This document shows, in pieces, positions 1 through 12,150 of a stretch of 64,000 bases of DNA (position 1 is the first letter of the stretch; every line of letters begins with the position of its first letter). Both the position numbers and the translations under genes were made by a program. Source of the stretch: Eonycteris spelaea (Eukaryota > Chordata > Mammalia > Chiroptera > Pteropodidae); the NCBI GenBank assembly GCA_003508835.1, contig PUFA01000070.1:7453001-7517000 (forward strand), in the 5' to 3' direction. The notes under the pieces were generated by a model. It saw nothing but the letters and a program-made list of their open reading frames with translations, was not told where the DNA came from and did not search any database.

Positions 1-1149
1 TCCAACCCCTGATATTGAAATTATTTAACTTGTGGAAATACTCTGACTCCACAATTAGAGATGTACCCTACAAGGTGAACACACTTGGGGGTAAGTTATG
101 TTTAGAATAAGCAACCCATTGATTGATGAATTCACACTGGTGCATCATTTATTCATATAAGCCTCTTTTCAGAAAATGGGAGTTTGTTAAAAGAAATGGA
201 GAGAGAGATGAGAGTCCTGGATCTGAAGTAGTAAAAGAATAGATAGAGGAAGAATATATGTAACAAGAGAACTGGGTTCACTGAAAGTAAGATTTATCTG
301 TCTTAACTTTTTGTGTAGGAATCGTTATGTGTCTCAGAGCTTAGCTTATAATGTTATTCTTGTGGAATCTTGGTCTTTGGACAGCATATTATGTTCATCA
401 TCATCAGCCATATTACAAATGAATCTGTGCTATGTAATAAGGCTTTTATTTTACTCCAATAATAAACACAGGCTTTATTCTGAATTTTGTGCTATGACAA
501 GTTGTGTTATTTTTCAACTTTATTGAGGTACATTAAACCTTTCCCTTTCCAAGGTATAATCAAAGTCCTTTGGAGCCAATCAATGCAATTCCTGACCCAA
601 GTATCAAATGATTAGAGAAAAATTTGAGTTCTCAGTCAGTGACGATTCAAGTATTTGTTGTCAGTCTGTCAAGGTGAGTGCCACCTGTGCATTTATTTGA
701 GAAAGATGTGAATCTAGGAATGATATATATGTGTTCTGTGAATCTGGTAATAACAGCCTCTCCATTGGCTATTTATGTCTAGTATCACCAGCACTGCCCA
801 CACACCTTGAAAATATGACATGCTATCAAAACAGTCCTCATTTCCCAACATGTACACTACATTTGTTGACTGCTTAAATAATATCTAAAGAAAATTGATA
901 TCAATTTTAAAATACGGCTTTCAAGATCAGAGCAATGGCAACCTTAATCGAATGTGTATTTTCTCCTCTTAATTTCCATATTCACACAATTCTTTGTTTT
1001 ATCATTTCACTATTCTGTGTAGAGCATTCGATTCATCCTGTCAGAAGTGCTTTTGGAAAAAAAAGAAATTGCTGGGTAGAAATTATGTCTATCTCATGAA
1101 TTTCTGGAAGGCAGACAGTACATTTTATTTATCACAATATTCCTTTAAT
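1..1149. other. Unique AT-rich intergenic/intronic sequence
   Basis: No repeat family or exon-like segment is recognisable here. A 71-codon open frame (311-526 plus) has no family resemblance and is read as chance. The sequence is AT-rich with very few CpG dinucleotides. Confidence 0.5.
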
Positions 1150-1260
1150 AACTGAGGGAGAGCCTATTCAACACCCAGTATGTTTCAGGCATTGTATTAA
1201 GTGTCAAAGATCTGAAGACAAGATAACTTCACTACCTGCCAGGAGGACACAATGAGAACA
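1150..1260 (-). repeat. L2-like 3' end fragment
   Basis: The wording around 1160-1200 (a 'caacacccagtatgtttcaggcattg' type string) is the reverse complement of the usual L2 tail, which reads 'gcctggcacatagtaggtgctcaataaat'. It is short and diverged, so it could also be the tail of another CR1-clade element. Confidence 0.4.
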
Positions 1261-1294
1261 GGGTATATCCAAAACCTCTGGTATTTCTGGCAAA

Positions 1295-1383
1295 GTTGCA
1301 AATATCTAGGCTCCACTCAAGATTTACTGAATCAGAATCTCTGGTGAGTGTCCTGGGAATTCTACCACATAAACTTTTGTGGG
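1295..1383 (+). mobile_element. MER5A-like hAT fragment
   Basis: The string 'tactgaatcagaatctctgg' at about 1326-1345, with a preceding 'gcaaatatctaggctccac', matches the middle of the MER5A non-autonomous hAT-Charlie consensus. Only the central part is recognisable and neither terminal inverted repeat is clear. Confidence 0.45.
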
Positions 1384-1384
1384 T

Positions 1385-1473
1385 CAGAATTGTGCCTTGT
1401 TCTTCATTTTATTGCCAGTGCTAAGCACATACCTGAGAGAGAGAGAGAGTAGACACTCAATACCTACTTGTTA
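1385..1473 (+). repeat. L2-like 3' tail, plus orientation
   Basis: 'Ttgttcttcattttattgcc' followed by 'agtgctaagcacatacctg' and 'actcaatacctacttg' resembles the L2 3' end. A short GA run (1436-1450) interrupts it. It abuts a minus-strand L2, so the two tails face each other. Confidence 0.4.
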
Positions 1474-1474
1474 A

Positions 1475-1915
1475 CTTTAATCATTCCACAAATATTTGAA
1501 AATATTGGCCTTCTATGGCCAGACAAAGTTCTAGACAGAAATCCACATTTTCATGCGGTTTACGTACAAGGGAGAGGGGGCGAAAATAAACAATAAATAA
1601 ATACATAATAAGAAAAGGCAGTCAACACTATTAACTAAAGTGTCAGGCTATGCCTCCTTGAGAAGGTAACATTTGAGCAAGGACTTGAAGAATGTGAAAA
1701 AGTGAGCCTAGTAGATTCTGAGGGAGTAGAATCGCAAAAATAGAGATAGCTAGAGCAAAAGAAGTAAGGCAGGAGTGTGCTCGACAGGTTAGTGTAACAA
1801 GTATCCTCCTGGGCCGGGGTCAGAATAAGCATGGGGGCGAAGGTCGAAGAGGCAAGGAAGAGAGAGATCATGTAGACCGACCTTGTATGTCATTTTTAAG
1901 GCCTTTAGGTTAAAT
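1475..1915 (-). repeat. L2 LINE fragment, minus orientation
   Basis: Read on the minus strand this is an L2 3' region. On plus one sees 'ccacaaatatttgaaaatat' (tail), then 'gagaaggtaacatttgagca' and 'aaggacttgaagaatgtg', then 'gatcatgtagaccgaccttg', all in the order of the inverted L2a consensus. The 78-codon minus frame at 1635-1871 is the degraded C-terminal end of the L2 reverse-transcriptase ORF region and is not a gene. Confidence 0.72.
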
Positions 1916-4900
1916 GAGACAATGAATTAATAATTGATGAGCTAATGAATAAAGCTGCTACTATGTCATTTGGCAAGTACTAAGAAATTCAGAGGGTGCT
2001 CAGAGGAGAGCCTACTGTTATAGGCATTCAAATATTTGAATATTAGATATTTTCTCTTTGCAGTTATTAGGTGCATTTTACTATCATCAGTTTTGCCACT
2101 GGCTAGTGAAAATTAAATATGGTTCTAAGAGCAGTGCTCCTTCTTTTTTTTTTGTTGTTGTTGTTTTAAGGGGAAAAAATCCTCTTGTTTTTGCCTTTCC
2201 TAAAATTAGCCATCATGGTAGAAGTAGAATGAAACTTCTGTGTCCTGTCCTTCAATCAAGAGTTTCTTCTATTATCTCAGGTTGTCTCAAGATACCCAGA
2301 ATGTCTGACAAAGTAGTTCTATGGTTCCAAGGGCATAAACACAGTGGCCACCTTAAACTAATATAATGTTGTATATCAACTAGAAATCCATAAAATGAAA
2401 AAAAAAACCCAAAAGTGGCCTGAAGTGACTGCTCTTTTACTGACATTCTTACCAAGTAAAAATAAAGTTTAAAATGATTCTACGTAACATTTAGTGCATT
2501 GATGTTTTCTACAGTACAAATTCTTCCTGTAGTATCAGATATCATTCTTCAGGAGATTCAGTCATGTCCGTGAATGTTTCACACATCTTGATAAATTATA
2601 TAGATTACTTTGTCATAGAAAAACTACAGTTTTTAAAACAAACAACTGAATCAAACAAAACACTAGTCAAATAGAAACACACATATACACACAGCCCTAA
2701 AGAAACAACTTCAGAGTAGAGTTTCGAGAAGATCATGGTTCCAGTTCCTATTTGCTTTCAGGAATACAGGGGGTTATTTGAGAATATACTCCAGCACAGA
2801 TAGAAAGAAAGAGCTGGGATCCAGAAAAAGGAATGGCTTCAACTTAGAAGAGGAAGGAAGAAAAGGTCCAGAAAGACAGCTGTGCAGTAGGTACAGAGTA
2901 ACTAGAACATCTCAAAATTTTCTCTTGGCAGGACTCTTCAACCTGCATAAGGTTGACATTTCAGTCGTTGGAGAATCATGCCTCATTACTGTACAAGCCA
3001 ACAGATGTTACTGGTACTAACTGAGAGTAACACTATTTGGATCTTTTGAAACAAAACAGAAAATTCAATGAATTCTGAGAATCTTATAGGAGTTGCAAAG
3101 CTTTTATTCTTCTGACTAGTTGAAAATTAATAAAGGTTTGAAATTGTCTTGGGAAAACACCACCATGCACTCTTAATTATCTGCTTCAATTAACCTTCAA
3201 GTACTAAATGCATCCACATAAACTTCTTAGCCTAAGAAGAACATTACTCTTCACATGTGTTGGTTGAAGCAACAAAGCTACTGAACTCTTCAGAAAACTT
3301 AAAAAAAAAAAAAAAAAAAGCAAGATTAAAAATATGACACTTGCAAACTGCTTAAAAATAAAGACTCTCAAATCACATTATCTTAGGTATTTCGTGTCAA
3401 TGGATAAAATTTATAGATGAAGTATGTCATTTGATTCAAACACTATTAAATTTACCTGTAAATGTGTCAAAAGCCTATTGAAAAAGTAAAAAAGAACATG
3501 GTAACAGACAAGAAGAAAGGAAGAAAAGGAAATGTTGTTTTAGCCTGATTATTTTCTATGAAATTATCAAACTAATTTCAGAATCTCTAAATTCTTTCAA
3601 GGTGTATTTAATGACAAATTATTCTATCTTATGATAACAATTAGATTAGGATTATTAATATATATATATTTCAACTGCATGCATATATAATAAATTATAT
3701 TTTTATATTTGACTTTAATATACTGCTGTATTTTACTTAAATTTTAAAGTTTTTTCTCATCTTTTTTTCAGGTTTTTATAATGCTTTAAAAAAAATGATT
3801 GGAGTATTTGGGAAATCCAGTATTTTGTCTTGTTAACATTAAATAGTCATGTAACGCTGTTCATTTTATTCTCTGTCCCATATGAACAATCCTTTAATAC
3901 TGAAATAATTTTTCTTGGAACTACTATGTAGTGTTCTTTCTCATATAATAATTTCTTTACTCATACTATTCATACTGCACCTAAAAATTATGCTCATTTA
4001 GTCATTTATAAACCATCTATATTAGCAGAGTATATGTAAAATGATTATAAACTTATACAAATGAATCATGTAGTCCCACATAGTTACAAATTATTAATTT
4101 ATTTGCATTACATTGATATGTTAAATATCTTATAGTATGGAAAATGTGTTACATGTACATTTGAAGTTTATGTTCTACCTGGGAGCAATCCTGGAAAATA
4201 CATTACTGAACCCTCTCATGCATATTAAAAATACATTTTATTTCTTCTGTGATTTTGTCATCTATCTTGAGAGCTTAGAGTAAATAATCATTAAAAATGA
4301 ATAGAAAGAATTGATAAAATAGTTTTATGTTTATAATCTGAAGTCAGCCACACAATTCTGGCATGAAAAACTCACCAGCTATGCATTAGTAAATTCAAAC
4401 ATTGTAGTTTCAGGTTTTAACCTTATAGTGTCAATAAAAACACAATATGTGTCTAGGAGAGGTTGTTTATGAAAAAAAATCTTGATGATAATATTCAAAA
4501 TATTGGTTGTTTTTTAAAGTAATGCGTCCTTTTAACTGAAATTAGTTTACTTAAATTTATAAACTCTAAAATTCATTGATCTAATGTAAAATAATTTTTG
4601 GTGACAGTCTCAAATACTGATAAGTTTAACCAAATACACTTATAAAAATTACTAGGAAACAACATTTTCCTTTTCTCTAACATGATTCCCCATTCCTCCA
4701 TCTCACTTCTATCTTCTTCCTTTTCCTCCTTTCTTCAATAAAATGTGTTTGTTTGCTTTTTTCTTTCTTCTCCATTGTTCACATCCTTTTTATTTCTTCC
4801 CCTTCTCTTCTTTTCCTCCTTGCCTTGTCTTCTCTCCTTTTTACATCAGGGCTCTGCTTGCTTCCTTTAATTTCTTTATGACTGTTTCCCTCTTCATTTT

Positions 4901-6640
4901 GTTACGTTAAAATTCCTTTTGGCAAAATCTCTCCTTTAGATACATCAGGGTCCTTGCATGAAATGCCTGGAAAATTAATTCCATGTACATTTTAGGAAAT
5001 CTTGCTCACAGCTGCATTTTTCCATTAGAGATGGTTTCAAAGGCTACATAAAAAAACCACAGCCAAATGAGGCAAAGTTTAAGTGAGAAAACATGTGTGG
5101 AGCATTAAGCCAAGTGACAGGAACAGGGTTACACTTCTCAGAGAAACAGAAAAGTTCTGTAAATGTCTTTCAATAAAACAAGAACATTTTCTGAATCCCA
5201 GAAATAAAAATCAGATGGCCAAAACAATGAAATTTATAAAAACAAAATTCACATTTGGTTTGAAAGAGAATTGTAGCTCCACTTCTTAAATGACTGGTAA
5301 ACAGGAACCACATATGTGAAAATAACTTCAAGTATACCTGATAACAAAAGAGAGAGAAATCCAACAAGGAAATATTCCATCCATTTATTCCCATTTTTTT
5401 ATTGGCTATTTGACCATAACAATTTTCTTAATGGTCTGCTAAAAATTGTGCTGTTTATCAAATTTCCATTGATGTAGCTCATTAATTTATGACATCTTCT
5501 ATCACTAACTCACATATTTTCTCTCTCCCCATTTTGGATGATCTTTTTTTACTGATTTTTAAAACATGGCTAACATATAAAATTGATATAAGTAATACAA
5601 AATTAGTCACAGTAAATTATTAAAAAGATTATCTAATCTTTAACAAATTTCCCATACACAATTGCCCTGAATCTCAGTGAACCTTTTGTGTAGGTCATGG
5701 AAAGTACATGATGAAGTGTCATCCTTTTCTCCCTATAACTATTATACGTGTTTGAGAAGAAAATGTAATAGCTTACATCTCTTTACAGCTGCCCAAGTTG
5801 TAGAAGACCTTTCATACATATTCTTATTTAATTTAATTGTTTTTAAGTCTTTGAGAGTAATAAAAGGTACTATTCTGTGTCTTTAAATACCTCAAAAAGA
5901 AAAAAGGACATTTTTATAAAAAATTGATGGGAGTTAGGAATTGCTATAATATTAAATGAGTAATCATTTTGGCTCTGTGTGAATGAATGTTTACTGTAAT
6001 TCAGTTTCACAAGTCAATTAAGAAAGAATTGATAAGAAATAATAACAATTTCCAAGGATCTCTGTTAATTCTGGAAAAGAATTGTCATGAGGAAGTAATT
6101 GGGAAAGATATTAAAAATAAAGTTTACATCTTCGTGATCATTTTACTTTTCAGCTAGCCTGGAAAGATCAAATACAAAATATGGCATTTATTTAAAGAAA
6201 TCTCTACTCACTTCCTCCGCCTCCAACCTAATCAGTTGAGTTAAAGTACTGAGTTAAAAGTACAAAGGAGCAGCCCTCTCCTGTAAACCTCTCCAATAAC
6301 CGATGGTTAAGAGCTTCTTTCCAATTCTGTTCTGGAGCTGTTTGGAACAGGTCCAAATAGAAAAAAAAATAAATTGTTTATAGAAAGATACTTGAGAAGG
6401 TGAGAGGGAAGGGGTCTGAAAAACAATGGAGTGATAATGAGGTGAATCTTCATACAGGCAAAAGTTAAGAGAAATTAGAAAACAAAAAAAAATTTCTACT
6501 AAATAACAACAGTAACATATAAAATGTATACAGAACAAATAGTAAGTAAGTTTTTCACTCTGTTGGGAAAAAACACTTGGTTTTGGGAGAAGACACTCAA
6601 TATAGATATTTTATCTTTTTGTTCTTTTGTTTCTTTAATT
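1916..6640. other. Long unique AT-rich stretch with simple tracts
   Basis: No interspersed repeat is confidently recognised over about 4.7 kb. It holds a T-rich/GTT run near 2144-2166, a poly(A) of about 19 at 3301-3319, a short AT run near 3657-3670 and a strongly pyrimidine-biased stretch at about 4680-4860. Open frames of 60-102 codons (for example 2058-2366 plus and 6254-6538 minus) are rich in Leu/Phe/Ser and look like chance frames in AT-rich DNA. Very old L1 pieces may be hidden here below visual detection. Confidence 0.45.
4680..4860. repeat. Pyrimidine-rich (CT) low-complexity tract
   Basis: Nearly all bases are C or T on the plus strand for about 180 bp, with runs such as 'cttcttccttttcctccttt'. 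There is no clean repeat unit, so it is low complexity rather than a microsatellite. Confidence 0.7.
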
Positions 6641-6800
6641 TGAAAATTAGTTTATCAATATAATATGTGATTTAAAAAACCAAACAATGTTATAAAGTCA
6701 AAAAAAGAAAAAAGAAAACCACCCCGATAACTCTCCCTGTTTACCTAGTCACCAGGGGAACCCCTTTAAACTCTTTTAATGGTTATTACTTACCTCCCTA
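6640..6800 (-). mobile_element. L1 (L1ME-like) 3' UTR fragment, minus
   Basis: 'Aatatgtgatttaaaaaacc' followed by an A-rich run and a C-rich 'ctccctgtttacctagtcac' resembles the inverted 3' UTR of L1ME/L1MC5 elements, where similar wording precedes a 'cccagaggcaaccac' type string. It is short and diverged. Confidence 0.42.
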
Positions 6801-7139
6801 CCTCTAAATAGTATATGCAGGTTGCATAGTTCGATGTTATCTATTGCTTTTAATCAGGACAGCTGAGTATTTTTAATCCTTTTCCATGCCATCTCTATTC
6901 TCCATGTATGGTTTTATCACAATTTGGGGTTAAATGAAAATTCCACTCCTTTCTCCCTTACATACTTAGTATAGTATGTTATATACTTGTAAATAGATTT
7001 TTAAGGCTCAATCAGATTCAGGTTTGACTTTTTAATAGCAAGATTATTTTATTAGTAATGCAGTTTCCATAAGGTATCATGATGAATGCATAGATTTAAA
7101 CATATTTGGTGCATTTCAATTATGTTCAATAATGTCATG

Positions 7140-7540
7140 GAATATAATCAGCAAAATTTAACTGTGGGTGACTACAGAAAAAATTAACTGCTTTCTAGAA
7201 AAAAATGCCAAGAAAGAAAAATGAAAAAAAAATGGCAGGGGAAACCTAAGGTGCAATGAATGGTCATTTGGACCTCGGTTCAAATAAAAATATGGTGAGA
7301 AAGAAAAATGTTTACAGTAAAAATGAAGAAATGTGTTCAATGAATGTGTAGTTAATAATCTTTAAAAATTGTTGTTGACTTGGGGAAATAGAATGATGGT
7401 AATGTAGTTTTTTTAAGTGATAATTTTTAAAGGATTAATAATTGCTGAAGCTAGGTGAAAAGTACATAGAGATTTATTACATCATTTTTCTAATTTTGTA
7501 TATGTTTGACAATTTTATAATAAAGCTTTAAAAATTCTTA
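7140..7540 (+). mobile_element. L1 3' end (L1M type), plus
   Basis: The end is clearest: 'gctgaagctaggtgaaaagt', 'catagagatttattacatca', 'ttttgtatatgtttgacaat' and then a polyadenylation-like 'ataataaagctttaaaa' follow the usual order of an L1MC/L1ME 3' terminus. The left limit is uncertain. Any chance frame here is non-functional. Confidence 0.6.
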
Positions 7541-7899
7541 TTCTGTACTTTTCTCATTATGGCTATATAAATATTGTTCACTGCTCTGCCAAGCAGAATA
7601 TCTTTATTTATTACTTGAACATTTTTTTAAAGTTAAAATTGCCTTGCTTATGTTTTCTTAGTTCTCTTTGAACTTAAAGCTGTTTTTCAGTAATTCTCTA
7701 AATGTTACTGAATGCCTCTGAATGCAATACTTCTACACAGTCAAGCCTATTAGATAATCTATTTTTTTTCTTTTCCTGAAAGAACTGATACTAGAACTCT
7801 GCCCTTTTTTTCTAATCTCTACTATTTGCTCTCTAGACCTAATAAACAGTTTTCATTCTGAGAATTCTCTTTTCATTTCTTTTCTCTTCCATCTTTTAC

Positions 7900-8420
7900 T
7901 GCTTTTTTTTCTTTTCCTTTATTTTGATGGAAGTTTTCTCAGAAAAGTCTATGAGATAATTTTTTTAAGATGCTGTTGGTCTGATAATATCTTTATTCTA
8001 GCTCTGCACTATTGATGGTTTGACTGGGTAGAGAATTCTAGATTGGCAATAGTTTTCACTCATAATTGAAGCTATTATTCCATTGTTTTGCAGCTTCTAA
8101 TGTGTGAGAAGTCCAATGTCATTCTTATTCTTAATTCTTTAATTTGACTTGTTTATTTTATTTGAAAAAAATGGTTTCTAATCTTTATGACTAGTAGTCT
8201 GGAAATTTATAATTGCATAGTTATGCAATTATTGCAATACCTTTCTCCTATCTTTCTGAATATACTGAGTATATTGATTTTATTTTCTTTGAAAATTTTT
8301 ATGTTCTCTACATTTTAAACTTCTTTTTCTGAGTTTATTTTACTTGTCTTAGTATATCTTTCTTTATATCAGAATTTTTTCTCAAATATCAAGTGATCTT
8401 TGTCTGTTTATTCATTCTTA
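7900..8420 (-). mobile_element. Possible L1/HAL1 ORF1-region fragment, minus
   Basis: Wording such as 'gactgggtagagaattctag', 'attattccattgttttgcag' and 'gagaagtccaatgtcattct' parallels the inverted L1 ORF1 region (which reads 'ctgggtatagaattct', then 'cattgccttctggc', then 'gatgagaaatcagctg'). Divergence is high and no reading frame survives. Confidence 0.4.
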
Positions 8421-8429
8421 ACATTGACA

Positions 8430-9420
8430 TTCTGAAAAGCTAATTGAGCAATATGTCTGCATGAATACAGTTTATTAACTCTATTAACCAGTAGGTTTTA
8501 CTCTAGGCTTATCAAATGATTGACCGAATCTTTTGTTAGAGAAACTTGATTTAAGAATCTGCAGTATTTTTCTTTGGGATTGTTAAGTTTCTCAAAGAAG
8601 AATACACTTATCTCCTTCCAGAGCTTGGATGTGGAGATGTGAAGAAAACTCTGATTGTCATCATTCTGGTAAGGAACATAGCTAAGGCTGATATAACTGC
8701 TCAATATGCTAATTTCAATGTTATCCCCAATGTCAACTCAACATCTCACTCATAAAGATAGTTTGCTGTATTCGTTTGGTTATACTTGACTAGGTTCTTG
8801 ACAGAAGTTCACCCAGTGCAATCAAAGGCAGACATAACACTCACTCATTAGTAATCATCCCATTCAAATTGCAATTATAATATACTTAGGAAAAAATAAC
8901 CATTTTCTTCCCAGTTAAATTTGGAAAACTCAATATATTAAATGATGATAAATATCACAAAGCTATAGAATGTAAAGGTTTTATGATACATGCTTTATAC
9001 AAAACTCTAAACAAACAATGAATTAATTAAATAATATTCACTTCTGCAATGGGAATATTTGGTGTATGTAGATATTCTAAGGTGTTTTTCAGATTGATGT
9101 TTAATGATATTTAAAACAATATAATATCATTATAGTAGTGAATAAACACACATCTTAAGAGGAAAGACGAAAAAACTGTTAATTGAAGTAAAGATTTTCC
9201 AAGTTTCTTTTCTTTCATAATTCAATAGGCTAGAAAATAAGGGTGTAGAAGTGTAATGATCTTTATGATCTTTACCCACATCAGCACTTATGTTATGAAA
9301 TGTCTTTATGGCCTGAATGAAATCACTTTAATTTGGTGAACTCAACTTTTTCAGTATATTTCTGTTGATGAAAAGTAAATATCTAGATTCAGCCATTATC
9401 TATAAACAAAGCTTCAAAAG
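8430..9420. other. Unique AT-rich sequence
   Basis: Nothing recognisable. A 68-codon minus frame (8498-8704) shows no family motifs. Confidence 0.45.
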
Positions 9421-9440
9421 TGTATGTATGTATATCTAGA

Positions 9441-9467
9441 TAGAAAGATAGGTAGGTGATAGATAGG

Positions 9468-9507
<40 letters not shown>

Positions 9508-9508
9508 G
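9441..9508 (+). repeat. (GATA)n microsatellite
   Basis: An imperfect start with 'gatagataggtag' leads into about ten uninterrupted GATA units up to 9508. This would be expected to be length-variable between individuals. Confidence 0.95.
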
Positions 9509-9539
9509 CTAATTTCTTACTGAACAAGCCCAACTTAAC

Positions 9540-9705
9540 AATCTATAGTCACCTCAAACTCAACTTATTCAAAATGAATCTGTTATTGTTTCCAGAAACT
9601 AAGGTCCTCCTCCTGCATTTCTTCTCAGACCCATGGTGTCACTATCACTCACTCAGTCTTCCAAGCTAAAAATCTGGGACACAGAATTCTCTTTCAGACA
9701 TCACA

Positions 9706-9749
<44 letters not shown>

Positions 9750-10330
9750 ATTATTTATAAAAGCTGGTCACTTCTGTCTCAAAAGTTCTCCCAGATTTAG
9801 TCCCTCCATTCCTAAACTATTGATGCCATTATCATTAACCAGACTTTTTGCACAGACTTCTTTTTAAACTTTGTCTGTCTTTAATACTGCTACCAGATTT
9901 GACTCTGATTGTAAAACTGCATGTGGCACTCCTCTAATTAACGTTTCTATCATCGACCACCCACCACCCAGAGACTAAAAGTACATCCCCTTTACACTCA
10001 AGACATGGCCTCAGTCTGTTCTACACCTTGTACCTTATTCTGTAATGATATAAAACAACCTTCTCCTTCTGTATTATACTTTCCTAGAACACAATGATTT
10101 TCCGTTACTCATTGTTGTTCCATCCTATGTAACTAGAATGTTGTTTGCTTTCACTCCCCAGGTCTGGCATACTCCTGTTTTTTTGCAAAACCTGGAAAGA
10201 TGCTTTGCTTATCTCCTGTAAGCAGAATCAGTTGTTTCTTCTTCCAGTTCTTTGTTCATACCTATGTCATGCCACCTGTTACCTTTGACCTTAATGCATT
10301 TAAATTATCCATAATTTATTGTATACAAAT
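9540..10330 (+). repeat. L2 LINE fragment, plus, with internal CA repeat
   Basis: Several stretches follow the L2 consensus order: 'actcaacttattcaaaatga', 'ttcttctcagacccatggtg', 'aatctgggacacagaattct', then after the CA repeat 'cagacttctttttaaac' and 'aaactgcatgtggcactcct', and near the end 'catgccacctgttacctttg'. It is strongly diverged and the 60-codon frame at 10200 is not maintained. Confidence 0.5.
9707..9747 (+). repeat. (CA)n microsatellite, about 20 units
   Basis: About 41 bp of uninterrupted CA dinucleotide inside an L2 fragment. Likely polymorphic. Confidence 0.97.
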
Positions 10331-10970
10331 GTTATATAAAGGTTATCAGAGATCTTATATTGCAGGCTCTCAGATAGCATAAAATATCAACAAAATATAG
10401 TTGAAATTTTGTAAATTAATTGGGTACTTAAAGCAATTTTACATAATTCTATCATGTCATTCCAGTGACCTTTGGTAACGTTCATTAGGCCCATGTTAGC
10501 TGTTCAGCTATATTGTGCAGAAATAACAGAAGTTTTGTTGAACAATTCAATAGACTCTGGTATGAAAAGGAATTTAAATAAAAACTAAGAGTCACAAGTA
10601 ATTTTCATGAATGACATTTCTATGAATTTTAAATCTTCAAAAATTGAATGATTTTATTTCACAATCAAAACATTTTTTATTGTAACAGGATAAATTACCA
10701 CCACTTTATAATATTTAAAATCTTACATTTCTATTCTTGTCTAACTTCTACTTTGTATTTCCAAATATAAAGGATTTTATTCATTTGTTTCCAAAAAAAT
10801 GAAATGGTTTTCACATAATGATTGCCATGCTTATATTTAAAATATAACCTGTGAACTGTTGAAAATTTAGCTCAGTTGGAAAACCACATGCTGATTTTCT
10901 ACTTTCTGGCCATGTACTGAAGTAATATTCTCACTGCTTTGGAAAATCAATAGTGTGATATAAATAAAAG
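10331..10970. other. Unique AT-rich sequence
   Basis: No repeat or gene signal seen. Confidence 0.45.
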
Positions 10971-10974
10971 ACTG

Positions 10975-11075
10975 GAATCCAGGATCAGAAGATCTGGATT
11001 CAAACCTAGTCTTCATTATTACAAGCCGCATGAGCCTCACAAGTCACTAGAACATACATTCTTTAACGACTTTCT
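10975..11075 (+). repeat. MIR SINE fragment
   Basis: 'Gatctggattcaaacctagt' followed by 'cattattacaagccgcatg' and 'cctcacaagtcactagaac' corresponds to the MIR core ('gggttcgaatcctggctctg', 'tgtgaccttgggcaagttac'). Only the first half is visible. Confidence 0.5.
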
Positions 11076-11079
11076 GTTT

Positions 11080-12015
11080 CAATAATATTTTCTTGATATC
11101 TCTCCTATCTTAACCAGGACAAATTTGGTTGGAAACACAGAAATCCTCCGATTTAAGTAAACATTTGTGTATTTTTCACACTTCTATAGAGAAAATAGAA
11201 ACCTCCATGAGTATTTTAAACAGAAAATTATTTTAATACAGGAATTAAATGCCTCTAAAATTGTTATATAGGTTAAAAGAGTTATAATGCCAGTAAAATC
11301 ATCGAGTGTAAGAATTTAAAGCCATACCCTTGAACTACGGGACAGAAATACACCACTAATACCTCAGCTGCCTCTTAACATTCATGAAGCTGATGACTGG
11401 ACAGGAACTCAGAGTCTGACCTTCACTTCCAGCAACACAATGCTCTCAACACTCATGGCCCTAAAACTTATTTGCTATCAGAAACAGTAGAAGGATGATA
11501 GCATTCACCTCACTACCAACTTCCAAATCTTGCATTAGTGTGTCTAGCTATCTGCAAAAGAATCTAGAAATGTAGGATTTGGCTTTCTAGGCTCTGAAAT
11601 TCAAGAAGGCACGTCAAGTCAAAGGAGGTGAGAAAGAAGTGAAGTGCCTATTAACCATATCCAGCCTGGGGAGTGTAAAGAGGGGGTGTCTTATAAGGTT
11701 CTACTGACCTCTGTGGCCTTCAAGGACAAGAAATAAAGATGCAACTGGGTATATTCAGATGATAACCAGAAAGGAAAATCAGTGAGTGGATCTCATTGTT
11801 TCCCAAGAACTATGCATTTTTATCCTCATGCTTGTTCTTCTCCTCTATTCTCCCTCTCCCTCTTTCTTTCACACTCTTTTTTGTCTCCCCTCTCCCCACA
11901 ACTTGCTTATACACTTCTCTATAGAGGAATGGGAATAGGAGTACATGAAGGTGAGGGAAAGAGGTAAAGTATCTTAAAAGTGAATAGGTGATGAATAAAT
12001 AAACAGAAAACGAAT
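11080..12015. other. Unique sequence, no recognised element
   Basis: Slightly less AT-rich than its neighbours. It includes a short CT-rich patch at about 11838-11900. The 61-codon frame at 11782-11967 is made of that low-complexity tract. Confidence 0.45.
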
Positions 12016-12019
12016 AAAC

Positions 12020-12150
12020 TTTGTGTTAATTTTCTCACACATAAAGTGAAAATGATAATATCTGCTCATTTCTTTCAGGCTTGTTGTGAGGCTCAAATAA
12101 GATAACAACAAAAAAAAAAAGCCTTATATAAATGTTAGCCTTTGTTTATG
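12020..12150 (+). repeat. MIR SINE 3' part
   Basis: 'Tctcacacataaagtgaaaa', 'tgataatatctgctcatttc', 'cttgttgtgaggctcaaata' and 'agccttatataaatgttagc' line up with the second half of MIR ('cctcatctgtaaaatgggga' to 'agcgctcaataaatgtt'). An A-run of about 11 sits inside. Confidence 0.6.

Noticed and set aside
3301..3319. Poly(A) tail of a processed pseudogene
   Set aside because: No recognisable transcript upstream and no flanking duplication.
4680..4860. Polypyrimidine/branch-site splice signal cluster
   Set aside because: Low complexity over 180 bp with no adjoining exon-like frame.
5560..5640. L1 3' end (inverted) from 'ggctaacatataaaattgat'
   Set aside because: The similarity does not extend beyond about 25 bases.
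9707..9747. Z-DNA regulatory element
   Set aside because: CA repeats can adopt Z-DNA, but nothing in the surroundings supports a function.
10860..10890. tRNA-like 'agctcagttgg' string
   Set aside because: No cloverleaf, no T-loop box and no second promoter block nearby.
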